DNA of 64,000 bases. Origin: Sipunculus nudus. Taxonomy: Eukaryota; Annelida; Sipuncula; Golfingiida; Sipunculidae. The first letter of the stretch is position 1, and each line of letters begins with the position of its first letter. The stretch lies in the NCBI GenBank assembly GCA_026874595.1, contig CM049320.1, positions 12,961,488 through 13,025,487 on the forward strand. Reading direction: 5' to 3'. Position numbers and translations under genes: made by a program. The notes under the pieces were generated by a model. The model did no database searches. It saw only the letters and a list, made by a program, of their open reading frames with translations, and had not been told where the DNA came from. Below are positions 32,901 through 44,889 of this stretch, piece by piece.

Positions 32901-33994
32901 CTAAAAATCATGGTCATTTAGTCTAAATTTAGCTAAAACCTGTCTACAGATATATTGGATATTATTTAAGTACCATTCTGGTTCAATGATTATTTTACTT
33001 CACTATATATACTGAGTTTGGATTTTTCCTTTATTTCAGTTAACATCTCTTGCTGTCCGATATTTTTGACCCCTTGGTTAAAACATATCAATGAACATTT
33101 TTTCATCACCAATTCCCTGTTCTAATCATGCATGACCCAATCCATACCTATTCAATAAATGCTTAATATAACCTGGCCATGTCGGCTTACCCAGTTCATT
33201 TAACCGTTTTAAGGCATTATAACAAATAAAAGGATATCTAGAATTTCCCATATTCAGTATTCGTAATCAAGATTTTAGAGATCTCTTGTAGTACATACAA
33301 TGGACAGATCTACATATCTACAACATTCAAGCAGAACTCCTGTATTAACTGTGCTTCTGCTAACACCAAGAATTTCTTTACAAATCTTGATTGCACATTA
33401 TCTATAATTGGTCTTGATACGAATCCCGAAATTTTAGATTCATATAATAATGCTGGTGCTACAACTTTATTAAATGTATTCATTGTGATATCAGTAAACA
33501 TTTTTACCTCATTTAGATTCACATTTTTTTACCATATTCAGACCCTTCTGTGCTTGAAGTGTTAATAATTTCAGACAAGGATTCCACGACAGTGTAGAAG
33601 AAAATATTATTCCAAGATATTTGTATTGGTTCACATTAGTTAATTGCTTTTCTTTGAAATACCATGTTAATAATTTCAGACAAGGATTCCACGACAATGA
33701 AGAAGAAAATATTATTCCCAGATATTTATATTGGTTCACATGAGTTAATTGCTTTCTTTTGAAATGCCATTTTTCATTTTGTTTTATTATACCTGTCCTC
33801 TTAAATACTACAGCTTTTGTTTTTTCTGCATTTACTAGCATACCCAAATGGTTACAAAAAATTTCTAATATGTTCAATATATTTTGTACGCGACAAACTG
33901 AGTCGCCAACAATACATATACCATCTGCAATGCTAGAATATTTGTATCCTGGGATTCTTGTGACAGTTGAATTCATGGTAATGTTGCTTGTTTA
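32901..33994 (-). pseudogene. Non-LTR retrotransposon fragment, copy 2
   Basis: Exact-looking duplicate of 30,572-31,665, including the internal 35-residue repeat. It lacks the 3' terminal 520 bp because the duplication edge cuts it. Confidence 0.8.
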
Positions 33995-35229
33995 ATCATT
34001 CTAAGAACTGTTTAAGATATAATACCTGTACCTACCTTCCCAGCTGCCTGCCTGCTTGCGTGCCGTTAAAGGAAAGTGTACACGCATGATCTAAACTCTT
34101 ACTGGAGTGTCAGTCAGCCGGCAGTCTCGTCATGGCTTGTTGATTCATATAAGTGAAAACTGGTGTACTTTTTACTTTTTGATTTCAGCGTTTGCAATTG
34201 AAACACACAACGACTCATCTGTCATAAGGTGTTGGTCTGTTAAATGTTGTACTGGTAGTTTGCAGCCAAAATAAATGTGTGGCCTTTAAGGTTATTCTTA
34301 TGAAATGATACAATACCTGTTAACTCAAGCATTTCTGTAGTATTTGGGCCACCTATATGTAGTCCTAAAAGCAAGTAACCCACTGGTCATTTCGCTCAGC
34401 CAAAGGAGGTGCAGATTTAGGTTGTGATACCAGATGCATTTATGGGTTTATCTGACAAGAAAATCGGAGGTATTCACTCGCCTTCGGTGGGATGAAAATA
34501 CACCTTATAAGCTGATACAACTGCTTTATTTTACTGTTTCAATTAATAAAATTGAAATGTATTGAAATGAGAAAAAAGTGCAGGTGGACCCACCAGTCAC
34601 CAGCAACCAATATCAATGGGCGGTGAAAGAATCATTTCAATTGGCAATCGATGCATCAATAATAATGAGTTAGTGGGGCAATTGTATCAAATTTTTTAAT
34701 TATTCTGGGGTGTACAAACATGACCTGTAACGGACGACTGGGCGGCCGGCCGGACGACAGTAAAAGCAAGATACCTTAGATGACTAACAATCATCTGAGC
34801 TAAAAAGTGTTCACCGACATGCATCATGAATTCATTTAGCGAGCTAGAGCGTACATCGCTATTTAATAACACACATTTGTACCACCTAGAAGTAGGACTC
34901 ACATGTCACGAAGCTCATCTGTGGCGGTGAAGAATTAAAAATCTTTGCCTATTCACTTTCTGTGCATTCTCGGGGTTTTTCATCATTGAAATTTTCAGTT
35001 TGGTAATTTTCGGAAATGATTTATATTTTCATGTCATGTTTGATCATAACTAAATGTTGATTCCATTTGTGTACGGGCGTAGTAATGAACCAAATTGAAA
35101 AACATAAATCTTTTCTGTCTTTACTTCTATATCCTATATTTTTCTTTTCTCGGCTTGCCACCCTAATTTCCAGCCTTCGTGGCTAGCTATCTGTCTGTCT
35201 GCCTGCCTACTTGCATAGCTCTCCTGTAC
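32901..35229. repeat. 2,329-bp tandem duplication, copy 2
   Basis: Apparently identical copy of 30,572-32,900. It includes the LINE fragment (32,901-33,994, minus strand) without its 3' tail, and the R1 segment from 34,457. Confidence 0.93.
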
Positions 35230-36757
35230 CTACAACAACGTTTTATTCTAGAAAGACCTCATGGCCCAAAGTACAAACAACATAAGTAATATATAAATAT
35301 ACTCAAGTTTGCCATCGCTTTCAGCCAATAAGTGTTAAATCATGTTAAAAGATATACATGTCGTAGAATAGAATAGCACTGATATATACACATATAAATA
35401 TATATATTCACAATTATCAATTATACATAAATTACAGTTTTCAGTGAAATTATTAGTTAAAGTACTAGTTTATGGAATATAAATTTCTGAAATGTTTTCC
35501 TGTCTTAATCTGTTTACTTGAAATAGATATACACCTAAATCATATTGTATCCTGTGATACTGTGTTCTAAAAACTGGATAAGCCCATATTTATTTTGTGG
35601 AAAATTCTGTATAAATGATAAAAATTTATTTCTTAAATCTTTATATCTGGAACACTCGAAAATAATGTTGGCCTCATCTTCAATTTCATCATTCTCACAA
35701 AATTTACAGAGTCTCATATTTACTGGAATATAATTTCTTCTGCCTACTTCAATCTAAAAATCATTGTCACTTAGTCTAAATTTTGCTAAAACCTGTCTAT
35801 AGATATATTGGATATTATTTAAGTACCATTCTGGTTCAATGATGATTTTACTTCACTATATATACTGAGTTTGGATTTTTCCTTTATTTCAGCTAACATC
35901 TCTTGCTGTCCGATATTTTTGACCCCTTGGTTAAAACATATCAATGAACATTTTTTCATCACCAACTCCCTATTCTAACCATGCATGACCCAATCCATAC
36001 CTATTCAATAAATGCTTAATATAACCTAGCCATGTCGGCTTACCCAGTTCATTTAACCGTTTTAAGGCATTATAACAAATAAAAGGATATCTAGCATTTC
36101 CCATATTCAGTATTCGTAACCAATATTTTAGACATCTCTTGTAGTACATACAATGGACATATCTACATATCTACAACATTCAAGCAGAACTCCTGTATTA
36201 ACTGTGCTTCTGCTAACACCAAGAATTTCTTTACAAATCTTGATTGCACATTATCTATAATTGGTCTTGATACGAATCCCAAAATTTTAGATCCATATAA
36301 TAATGCTGGTGCTACAACTTGTATTACAACTTGTATACATTGATAACACAATGTATTCATTGTGATATCAGGAAACATTTTTACCTCATTTAGATTCACA
36401 TTTTTTACCATATTCAGACCCTTCTGTGCTTGAAGTGTTAATAATTTCAGACAAGAAATCCACGACAATGTAGAAGAAAACATTATTCCAAGATATTTAT
36501 ATTGGTTCACATTAGTTAATTGCTTTTCTTTGAAATACCATGTTAATAATTTCAGACAAGGATTTCACGACAATGTAGAGGAAAATATTATTCCCAGATA
36601 TTTATATTGGTTCACATGAGTTAATTGCTTTCTTTTGAAATACCATTTTTCATTCTGTTTTATTATACCTGCCCTCTTAAATACTACAGCTTTTGTTTAT
36701 TCTGCATTTACTAGCATACCCAAATGGTTACAAAAAATTTCTAATATACAAATAACA
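35230..36757 (-). pseudogene. Non-LTR retrotransposon, 3' half, copy 3 (older copy)
   Basis: It corresponds to 30,052-31,550, offset about 5.18 kb, with a few percent divergence. It keeps the C-terminal zinc-like region RLCKFCENDEIEDEANIIFE, then CSRYKDLR, typical of LINE ORF2 ends. It also shows the internal 35-residue duplication. It breaks off at 36,757, before a TA-flanked sequence. Confidence 0.75.
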
Positions 36758-36828
36758 AAGGTAACATATAAATATACTCAATATTATAATCTCTAACCTT
36801 AAACCACGTTGTAACCGTCCATCCCTTA

Positions 36829-36831
<3 letters not shown>

Positions 36832-36899
<68 letters not shown>
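36832..36899. repeat. (TA)n microsatellite
   Basis: About 68 bp. Confidence 0.95.
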
Positions 36900-36900
<1 letters not shown>

Positions 36901-36959
36901 CCGGATTGGATCTGTCTGTTGGATAAGACCCCGAACAAATGCTGTGTAAGCCAGCTGAG

Positions 36960-37831
36960 CTATTAAAACAGGTCACAAATCGTAACCGTAAGACCTAGAA
37001 ATGTCTAACTGAACATCCAGGGAGATCATCGGCATATATCCTAAGAAATCTCAATTTATCGGATGGTGACCAACAGGCCAAAAATAAAAACATGATTTTA
37101 AGCAACCAAAGGGTCAGGTGATAAATCTTAACTTTTGGATGCAGACACTTGTTACTTTATAGTTAAATTAGGTCACAGTTACCTTTATTCTGCTTGATAT
37201 GAGAAAAACTCATGATTTGATTACCCTGATGGGCAGAAATCGTATTCTTTATGCCAAGAAGTTACTCCTGATAGGTCCTAGACAAATCTAATTGGAAACC
37301 TGACATTAAATCATGGTGATATATAATTTTCGATCCACTGGCCAAAAACATGATTTTGTACAACCTGACTGTCATACAGGGCACAGAACGTAACTGCTGG
37401 AGCAAGAACATTCTGATGTAACATCTCTGAAGTCTTGGTAAAATCAACTGTGAAGCATGAAATAAGGTCACTTGACCTATTTCTGCGAGCTATGTGAAAG
37501 AACATGAGCTGATCACCATATGAGGCCGACGGGCACAAATTGTAGCCATTTGGATTAGAAACTTCTGACTTTGTATCTAGGGTTTCTTCGTTAAATCTTT
37601 TTGGATACACTAAATAAGGTCTTGTAACCTATTTTCAAGAGACCATTGACATTAAGCATTATTTTGACCACTGTGCCCACAACTAGGGTTGTCAATGAAA
37701 GGACACCGTATTTATACACCTGGTTGTGATTGAGAGAGTCGTTAAAATTATTCTTTTTTTTTTCGTACTACTTTTATGATGTAGAGATGTACGATTGACG
37801 CGTCATTTAACGGTTGAAGAACAGTTCCCTT
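36960..37831. repeat. Dispersed repeat R2, copy 2
   Basis: Same order of about 150-bp sub-units as 2,520-3,260. The family end (gttccctttgtcaagagtgac) overlaps the start of the 22.56-kb repeat unit. Confidence 0.65.
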
Positions 37832-38705
37832 TGTCAAGAGTGACATCAGCACTAAGGAGTAAGGTCACGTATACCAGGAATACGTATACCTTATACATCA
37901 GTGCTGGTTTGGCATATAACTTGTTTTGCAACTTGACAATTGAATGATGGTCTCCTTGATTCAGTTCATCCCTGGGAGTGTTTATTTCAGTCTTGGTTGT
38001 CCTGTGTATTGGCCCATAATTCATGTAGTGCAGTTTCAGACTATTTCTGTCGGTTCGCGAAGTTTGTTATTAGGATTATACCCTCTGTAATTAGTCCAGG
38101 GGGTGTCCCGAAGGACCCAGGTACGTAGCCCGCATTATAGAGTCGCTTGAATAATTTCTCTCAGGGTATCTCTAAATTTCTTCTGCTTTTAGCAAAATAA
38201 ACCGGGAATGTTGCATCTCAGTTGCTTGCTTTTTAAAATTCTGTGTTTGCTGGTTAACGTTTTATAGGCAAGATGAAAGCAATGATTCTCAGCAAGTGGA
38301 CCTTTATCTCTTCATCGTTGTCAGGAGACCAGTCAAGAAGTCCCAAGTATCCATGGCAAATATACTGCGACTTGGTTCACTATGTGCCATATTACGAACA
38401 TGTTGTAACTAGTAATCAGTGTCACGCACTTAATTTAGTATTCCATGCCCGAAGGGTTAGAGATACCCATATCATGGACATTAAAATAATGGCAACTGTG
38501 GGAAGCTTTAACCGGAGTATTCCATTCCCTATGGGTTTGGGTTAACCATTTCACGGACATACAATGGTATCTGTGACAAAGACTTAATGCAGGATTCCAT
38601 GCCCGAAGGGTTAAGGTGACACATATCACGAACACGTAACATGACATCAGTGACAAGCGCTTACTTCAGTTTTCAATGCATGAAGGATTCTGGTTACCAA
38701 CAAAC

Positions 38706-40660
38706 CAAAAATTTGCGCGTGCGATTTATGGGGACCCCTCTGGCAGCCCGCTCTGATATCCATTCCTCTGGCGGCAGTCTTGACACTTTATGGTAGCAAA
38801 TAGCTGTTATTTGCGCGTGCGATTCCTGGGGGCCTCTCTGGCAGCATGATCTGATATCCACTCCCCGTGGCAGCAGTCTTGACACTTTTTATATGGAAGC
38901 AAATAGCTACTATTTGCGCGTGCGACTCATGAAGGCCCCTCTGGCAGCCCGCTCTTATATCCATTCCCCTGGCGGCAGTCTTGATACTTTATGGTAGCAA
39001 ATAGCTGCTATATGCGCGTGCGACTCATGTGGAACCTTCTGGCAGGCCGCTCTCAGATCCACTCCCTCTGGTGGCAGTCTTGACACTTTTTTCATGGAAG
39101 CAAATATCTGCTATTTTTGCGTGCGACTCATGGGGGCCTCTTTGGCAGACCGCTCTCATAACCATTCCTACTGGCGGCAGTCTTGACACTTTTTATGGAA
39201 GCAAATACCTGCCATTTGTGTGTTCGATTCATGTGGGCTTTCTGGCAGGACGCTGAGTTCTCCACTCCTCCTGGCGGCAGTCATGACACTTTTATGGTAG
39301 CAAATAGCTGTTTTTGCGATTGGAAATCGTGAGGGCTCCTCCGGCAGGCCGCTCTAATATCAACCCGCCCTGGCGGCAGTCTTGATCCTTTTTATGGTAG
39401 CAAATAGCTGCTATTTGCTCGGGTGACTCATGGAGGCCGCTCTGGCAGCCCGCTCTGATATCCAATCTCCCTGGCGTCAGTTTTGACACTTTCTATAGTA
39501 GCAAATAGCAGCTATATGTGCGTGCGACTCATAGGGGCCCCTCTTGCAGGCCGCTCTCTTATTCACTCCCCGTGGCGGCAGTCTTGACACTTTTTATGGT
39601 AGCAAGAAGCTGTTATTTGCGTGTGCGATTCATTGGGGCCTTTTTGACAGGCCGTTGAGATATCTACTCTCCCTGGCGGCAGCCGTGACACGTTTTATGG
39701 AAGCAGGTAACTGCTATTTGCGCGTGCGACTCATTGGGGCCCTCTGACAGCCCGTTTGATGTCCATTCCATCCGGCGGCAGTCATGACACTTTTTATGGC
39801 GGCGTATAGCAGCTATTTGCGCATGCGATTCATTGGGGCCCTACTGACAGGCCGTTGAGATCTCCATTCCCCATGACGGCAGTCATGACATTTTTATGGT
39901 ACCAAATAGCAGCTATTTGCGCCTGCGATCCATGGGGGCCCTTCTGGCAGGCCACTAAGATCTCCATTCCTCCTGGCGGCATTCGTGACACTTTTTATGG
40001 TAGCAAATAGCAGCTATTTGCGCGTGCGATTCATGAGGGCCTTCTGGCAGGCCGGTGAGATCTCCACTCCCCATGGCGGCAGTCTTGACACGTTTATTAG
40101 TAGCAAATAGCTGCTATATGTACGTGCGACTCATGGGGACCCCTCTGGCAGGCAGCTTTCTTATCCACTCCCCTTGACGGCAGTCTTGACACTTTTTATA
40201 TTGGCAGGAAGCTGTTATTGGCGTTTGCGATTCATTGGGGCCATTTGACAGGCCGCTGAGATCTCCACTCTCCCTGGCGGCAGTCTTGACACTTTTATGG
40301 GAGCAAATAACTGCTATTTGCGCATGCGACTCATTGGGGCCCTTCTTGCAGACCGTTTTCAAATCCACTCCCTCTGGCGGCATTCTCGACAAAATTTATG
40401 GTAACAAATAGCTGCTATTTCGCGTGAGAATCATGGGGGTCCTTCTGGCTGACCGCTCTGAAATCCACTCCCTCTGGCGGCAGTCTTGACACTTTTTTAT
40501 GGAAGCAAATAGCTGCTATTTGCGCGTGCTTTTCATGGGGGTCCCTCTGGCTGGGCGCTCTCCCCCTGGCGGCAGTCTAAACACTCAGTGCGATGCTACC
40601 ATTATTCCTACCCCGTCCCTTTTTTTAGTGTAGCAAATAGCTGCTACTTGCGCGTGCGAT
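38706..40660. repeat. About 100-bp satellite array, about 19 units
   Basis: The unit contains ggcggcagtcttgacac, ttttatggtagcaaatagc, a tgcgcgtgcgactcatgggg block, cccctctggcaggccgctct and gatatccactcccc. Copies diverge by 10-20%. Nearly every unit holds the odd-centred palindrome CAAATAGC-N-GCTATTTG. Short minus-strand frames through the array are repeat artefacts. Confidence 0.92.
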
Positions 40661-40836
40661 TCATGGGGCCCCTCTACCCCCCCCCCCCCCGGCTTTCCTA
40701 CTCCCTCACTATTTTATTCATGCTCATCTCCACTCCCCCTCGTGGCACTAATGGGAAACTGTCTGCGATAATCCGAAAAGTCCAATAAGCTTAACTAAAG
40801 GCCGCTCCCAAAAATCGACATTTTCCCGCCTATCTC

Positions 40837-41640
40837 CAGTGATTGTGCTCTGGCGGCCATTGTGGATATTAGACAGGTCTATAATTCGATAAGACTGTAG
40901 TCAGGTTTTTCATGGTCCTTCCTCACCCATGGTTGGCGCTGATCGGGTTTTGATCTCCCGCTGACGGGGAGATTATACATCATGTCATTTACCGGGTAAC
41001 AATCGATGTTAATCCACCTAAGAATTCATGGTTTAAGTAAAATCTATTTCTCAATATATAATTAGAATGTAGTCACGTACATAATCACAATATTTACACG
41101 CATGATAGACAAAACACTTCATAGGTCAGCTACAGACACCCATAAACACACTTATATGAGTACCGTTAGCCGTCTATGTCACCACATGCCTTTGAGCTTC
41201 GAATGCTACCTTACCTGAATTTAATCTGATGGATATCTTATGCCACACTTAAACTGATTTTAATTTAATTAATTTGATTTAACCTTAATTTTAATTTGAT
41301 CTTTTCTGTCTTTCCTTTTCTTCTTATTTTGTCTTATCTTTGCTTGCCTTCCGAACTCCCTGCCTGCGTGGCTAGCTGTCTGTCTGTCTGCCTGCCTACC
41401 TGCACAGCTGTCCTCTACCTTCCTTCCAAGCTGCTTGCTTGCTTGCAGTTATAGGAAAGTGTGCACGTATGATCTGATCTCGTACTGAAGTGTCAGTCAG
41501 TTAGCACTGCAGCAGCCGAAATAAATGAGTGGCCATTAACTTAAGTCTTAGGAAATGATACAATACCTGCTAATTGAATCGTTTCTGTAGTATTGGGCCG
41601 CCTATTTGTAGTTTTAAAAAGCAGATGTTAATTTCAAGTG
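40837..41640. repeat. Dispersed repeat R1 relative
   Basis: 40,837-40,920 matches 4,190-4,265. 40,970-41,180 matches 29,080-29,297. 41,330-41,640 matches 31,680-32,060 and 29,980-30,050 (ctgtctgtctgcctgcctac; tgtcagtcag). It is the same family as 29-36 kb but without the LINE. Confidence 0.65.
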
Positions 41641-41744
41641 AAGCAGATGTTAATTTCAAGTGACGTGTTGGTTCATTACAACCCAGAGTTACCAGTGAAA
41701 TTGGACTGGCTCGGCACCGGCGCGTTTAATTCTTACATACTGCT

Positions 41745-42560
41745 GATTCGAGGTGAGAAGCTGATCGCGTTTACTTCATGAATGCTAACGAAGGCAGAAA
41801 AGAAGTATAGCCGGATTGACATGAAGGCTCTTTCATAAGTGTATGAGGTAAAAAAGTTCCACTTATATTTGAGACTGTTATGGATCACAAACCGCTGACA
41901 GCGATTTTTCATCCAAATACTAAGACGCCATCGATTACAGCCGCGCGCATACAACGGCTGACTTTCACACTTTCCACCTATGATAACGACAGACTGTTTC
42001 TCAATACTGCCGCACATGTAAATGGTGACGCGTTGTCAAGATTGCCGCGTAAAAGGGAATAGTCAACAAGAATGGACAGTGCTTCTGTGTTCCAAATGAC
42101 GCAGCTAGACAAAAAATGCCTATAACCCTATTTTGTCAAAAGTATTCCGTTGCGAACACAAATGGCTGGTTATATAACCCTGACCCAAGACTGAAGCCGT
42201 ACTTTTTGTGTACAAAGATAAACTCTAAATAAAACAGAATGTATTGGTATAGGGATATGTAAAGTGATTCCTAAGAACCAAAACAAAGGTCACATAGGAA
42301 TCACCAAGATGAAACAGCAGGCCAGGAGCTATGTTTGGTGGCCTAAGATAGACCTTGATATTGAGGATATTGTCAAGAGATGTGTTGGTTGTCAGCAAAC
42401 TCAAAAGATGCCAGCGGGTGTACCATTACTGTACCATTACATCCTTTGGAGGTTCCTGAAACAACCTGGTACAGGATACACATAGACTTCGCAGGCCCGT
42501 TGCTGGACAAATGGTTTTGGTAATCACTGATGCAGCAACTACTGGTTATTTTGCACACAA
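41745..42560 (+). pseudogene. Ty3/gypsy pol relic (RNase H and integrase N-terminus)
   Basis: Plus-strand pieces in order begin with KLIAFTS...KKYSRIDMKALS and a KKFHLYL stretch. MDHKPLTAIFHPNTKTPSIT and NGDALSRLP of RNase H follow. The integrase zinc-binding region is HIGITKMKQQARSYVWWPKI, then CVGCQQTQKMP. After a frameshift, WYRIHIDFAGPL-like residues begin the integrase core. Three or more stops and frameshifts are present. The rest of integrase is missing. No gag precedes it. Confidence 0.8.
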
Positions 42561-42772
42561 GGTGACTTCTGACAGCAAAGCAAACTCCGGCTTCGCAATC
42601 CTTATCACCACTCCGTGGTCAGGCCACCCATGACGAATGCGTACCTACCTCCTGTCTCTGTCAACTAACTTAACTATGGTAAGTGGGTCTCGCACACAGC
42701 TTCAGTGTCTTAGTTGGTTCTTGCATCCTCCCTTGCAATTAAGGTTGTTTTCTTTTCTCTTTTGTAGGCTGT

Positions 42773-43208
42773 GTAATTGTCACACCATGTATCAATGGTG
42801 AACGGTGTCACCTTAATTTCATAGTGTTGTTTAAACCGCCAGGGCGGGGCTCGCTCTTATCTCTCCCCTTGTGAACGAGTTAGATTGTTGGCGTGGCTAT
42901 GCGACTAGGTTGTGTAGCTGGCCCAAGTTTACAGTTTTCTCCGGTTTCTTCGGTTTTCTCCACCTCAAGACCACATAGTGCAACACAATATTGACGTTGG
43001 CTGCCTAACAAAAAGAAGGAGATGCACAGTGAGCTCTTCAGGGTGAGGTGAATAAGCTAATGTTTAGGACTCCGGTTCTGGCCCCTTCCTCAGGCTATAA
43101 AGGTGAGCCCTGAAGAGGGCCGCACAGTCGCTCAATTAAACACCACTTCTCAGTCATCAAGAATCAAGCATTGACCTGAGTAGCCTGAGTGTAGGTCTGT
43201 GGTTACAA
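42773..43208 (+). mobile_element. Candidate gypsy LTR
   Basis: A roughly 436-bp segment starts TGTAATTGTCAC and ends GTGGTTACA, so its ends form the short inverted pair TGTAA/TTACA. It contains ggctataaaggtgag (TATA-like) at about 43,094 and follows the gypsy pol relic in the same orientation. No purine-rich tract precedes it and no second LTR was found, so this is tentative. Confidence 0.3.
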
Positions 43209-43399
43209 CCGCCATGGTGTCCTTACCTGCAGCTTCGTCGCTCACCCATCGCCACAGGTCGTGTAAATGTGTGTGAACACTAGGTAAGTGTGTATGTGTT
43301 TAGTGTAGCATAGAGATCAGGTGAAGCCAAAGGGAGTATGACACTGCGGATTAGGCTTGTCGGATCTCGTAGAAGTTTTGGCCTCCCCCCCCCCTCCCC

Positions 43400-43665
43400 C
43401 CCGATATGTATCATCTGGTGACATCTGGTGGCGGCTTGTTATACTTCTCTGACATCTGGTGACGGCCTAATGTACATGTCTGGCATCTGATGGCGGCTTG
43501 TTATACTTCTCTGACATCTGGTGGCGGCCTGTTGTACTTCTCCGGCATCTGGTTGCTGCTTATTGTACTTCTCTGACATCTGGTGACGTCCTATTGTACT
43601 TCTCTGACATCTGGTGACGGCCTAATGTACATGTCTGGCATCTGATGGCGGCTTGTTACAGAAAA
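43400..43665. repeat. About 32-bp minisatellite, about 8 units
   Basis: Unit: gacatctggtgacggcctat plus tgtacttctct, with variants. A two-unit block (from gacatctggtgacggcctaa to gatggcggcttgtta) occurs at both ends, suggesting higher-order duplication. Confidence 0.9.
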
Positions 43666-44880
43666 TTCCATTTCACCTCGGTGACCGTAAGCCACCATAG
43701 GTAGTGTTATATGCAGGAGAAATCATACAGCTGTCACATGATCAATATGTTTGCCAAGTTTGGTAATGCCTGTGCACCGGTACTTGAGATAAAAGGTTAC
43801 AGTTGGTTACAGATTTTGCGCAATACAGCGAACAGCGAAATTCAGTGCTCTTTGGAAAATCATGTTGAAGATAATATCATTTAGTTTAATGTTCATTTAC
43901 CCTTTTTGCAGCAAGGTATCCTTATATATGATGGGAAGGCTAAAATGTCCTTATTTACTGATGTATCTGAAGGGAAGTGTAAAAGAACTGGCGCCAACTG
44001 CAAATTATAATCTCCTCAGTCAAGCGCTATATTTCATTTCCAACATATATTATGCTCTGAATAGCAGGGGAGATTGACTCCCCTGTAGATCAGGCCACAT
44101 TAATATGACCAGATTTGGACCAAACATACTACACTATTTACTGTAGGGTTATTTTATTCATCTCATGAACTGAGGTAATTGACAAGTGTTTCGGTAGAAA
44201 ACTGCGAGGTTATAGAAAGTCGAGCCCAGTGCGCGGATGGGCTATCATCGTTGTCCGGTCCAAAAGTGGAGTCATGCGGTACGTCCGTGCGTATGTGAAA
44301 GATCGAGCCAAGAATGCCTGGGAAAGGAGTTGATCTGGAGACTAATGAGAGTGGCGGTATAATTTGATTGTTTACACTGTGTGACCTATTTACTGGCTGA
44401 AAACTGATCAGTCGTTCTTAAATTTTACCTTCGTTTATCGGCACCCTCAAGATGATATTTTAGAGGTGCACTGCTAATAGCTGTGTTGTGTTATATAAGA
44501 TCAGTTTCCAGGGTATTTTCTATCAAGTACAGGTATTCGTGTTGTAGAGTCAGATATTACGTTACTGTGATCTTACAAGGGTTAAGCTGGACCGGTTGAC
44601 GTTATTCATCTGTCTACCCTTGACATACTGTAGCTACAATTTCAGAGACCTTGATTCAGCGAGCCGTGCTGGCGTCTATTTCGTTAAATAATGAACAATG
44701 CGATTGATCCAATAAAAAATCGAATAACAGATTTACGAATCTAACGGAGTACCTCTGGTGCGAATTTTAGACCAAATGTATAGCATTGGCGGGAGGCATC
44801 TAGAATCGTAAAAATTAAATAAAAGCCATATATAAGCCTGTCCCGTTTCTAGTGCGTGTGTTCTTGTGCATGTGAACAGA
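43666..44880. other. No gene recognised
   Basis: Nothing identified. Short plus-strand frames near 43,860-44,080 lack a recognisable domain. Confidence 0.4.
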
Positions 44881-44889
44881 GAATTTATT

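Noticed and set aside
38694-40392. Arginine/glycine-rich minus-strand frames in the satellite (also 61.3-63.0 kb)
   Set aside because: They follow the 100-bp repeat period, are interrupted at random, and have no start or splice context shared between units.
43400-43665. CRISPR-like array
   Set aside because: The 32-bp units are contiguous with no unique spacers, in a eukaryotic context. It is a minisatellite.
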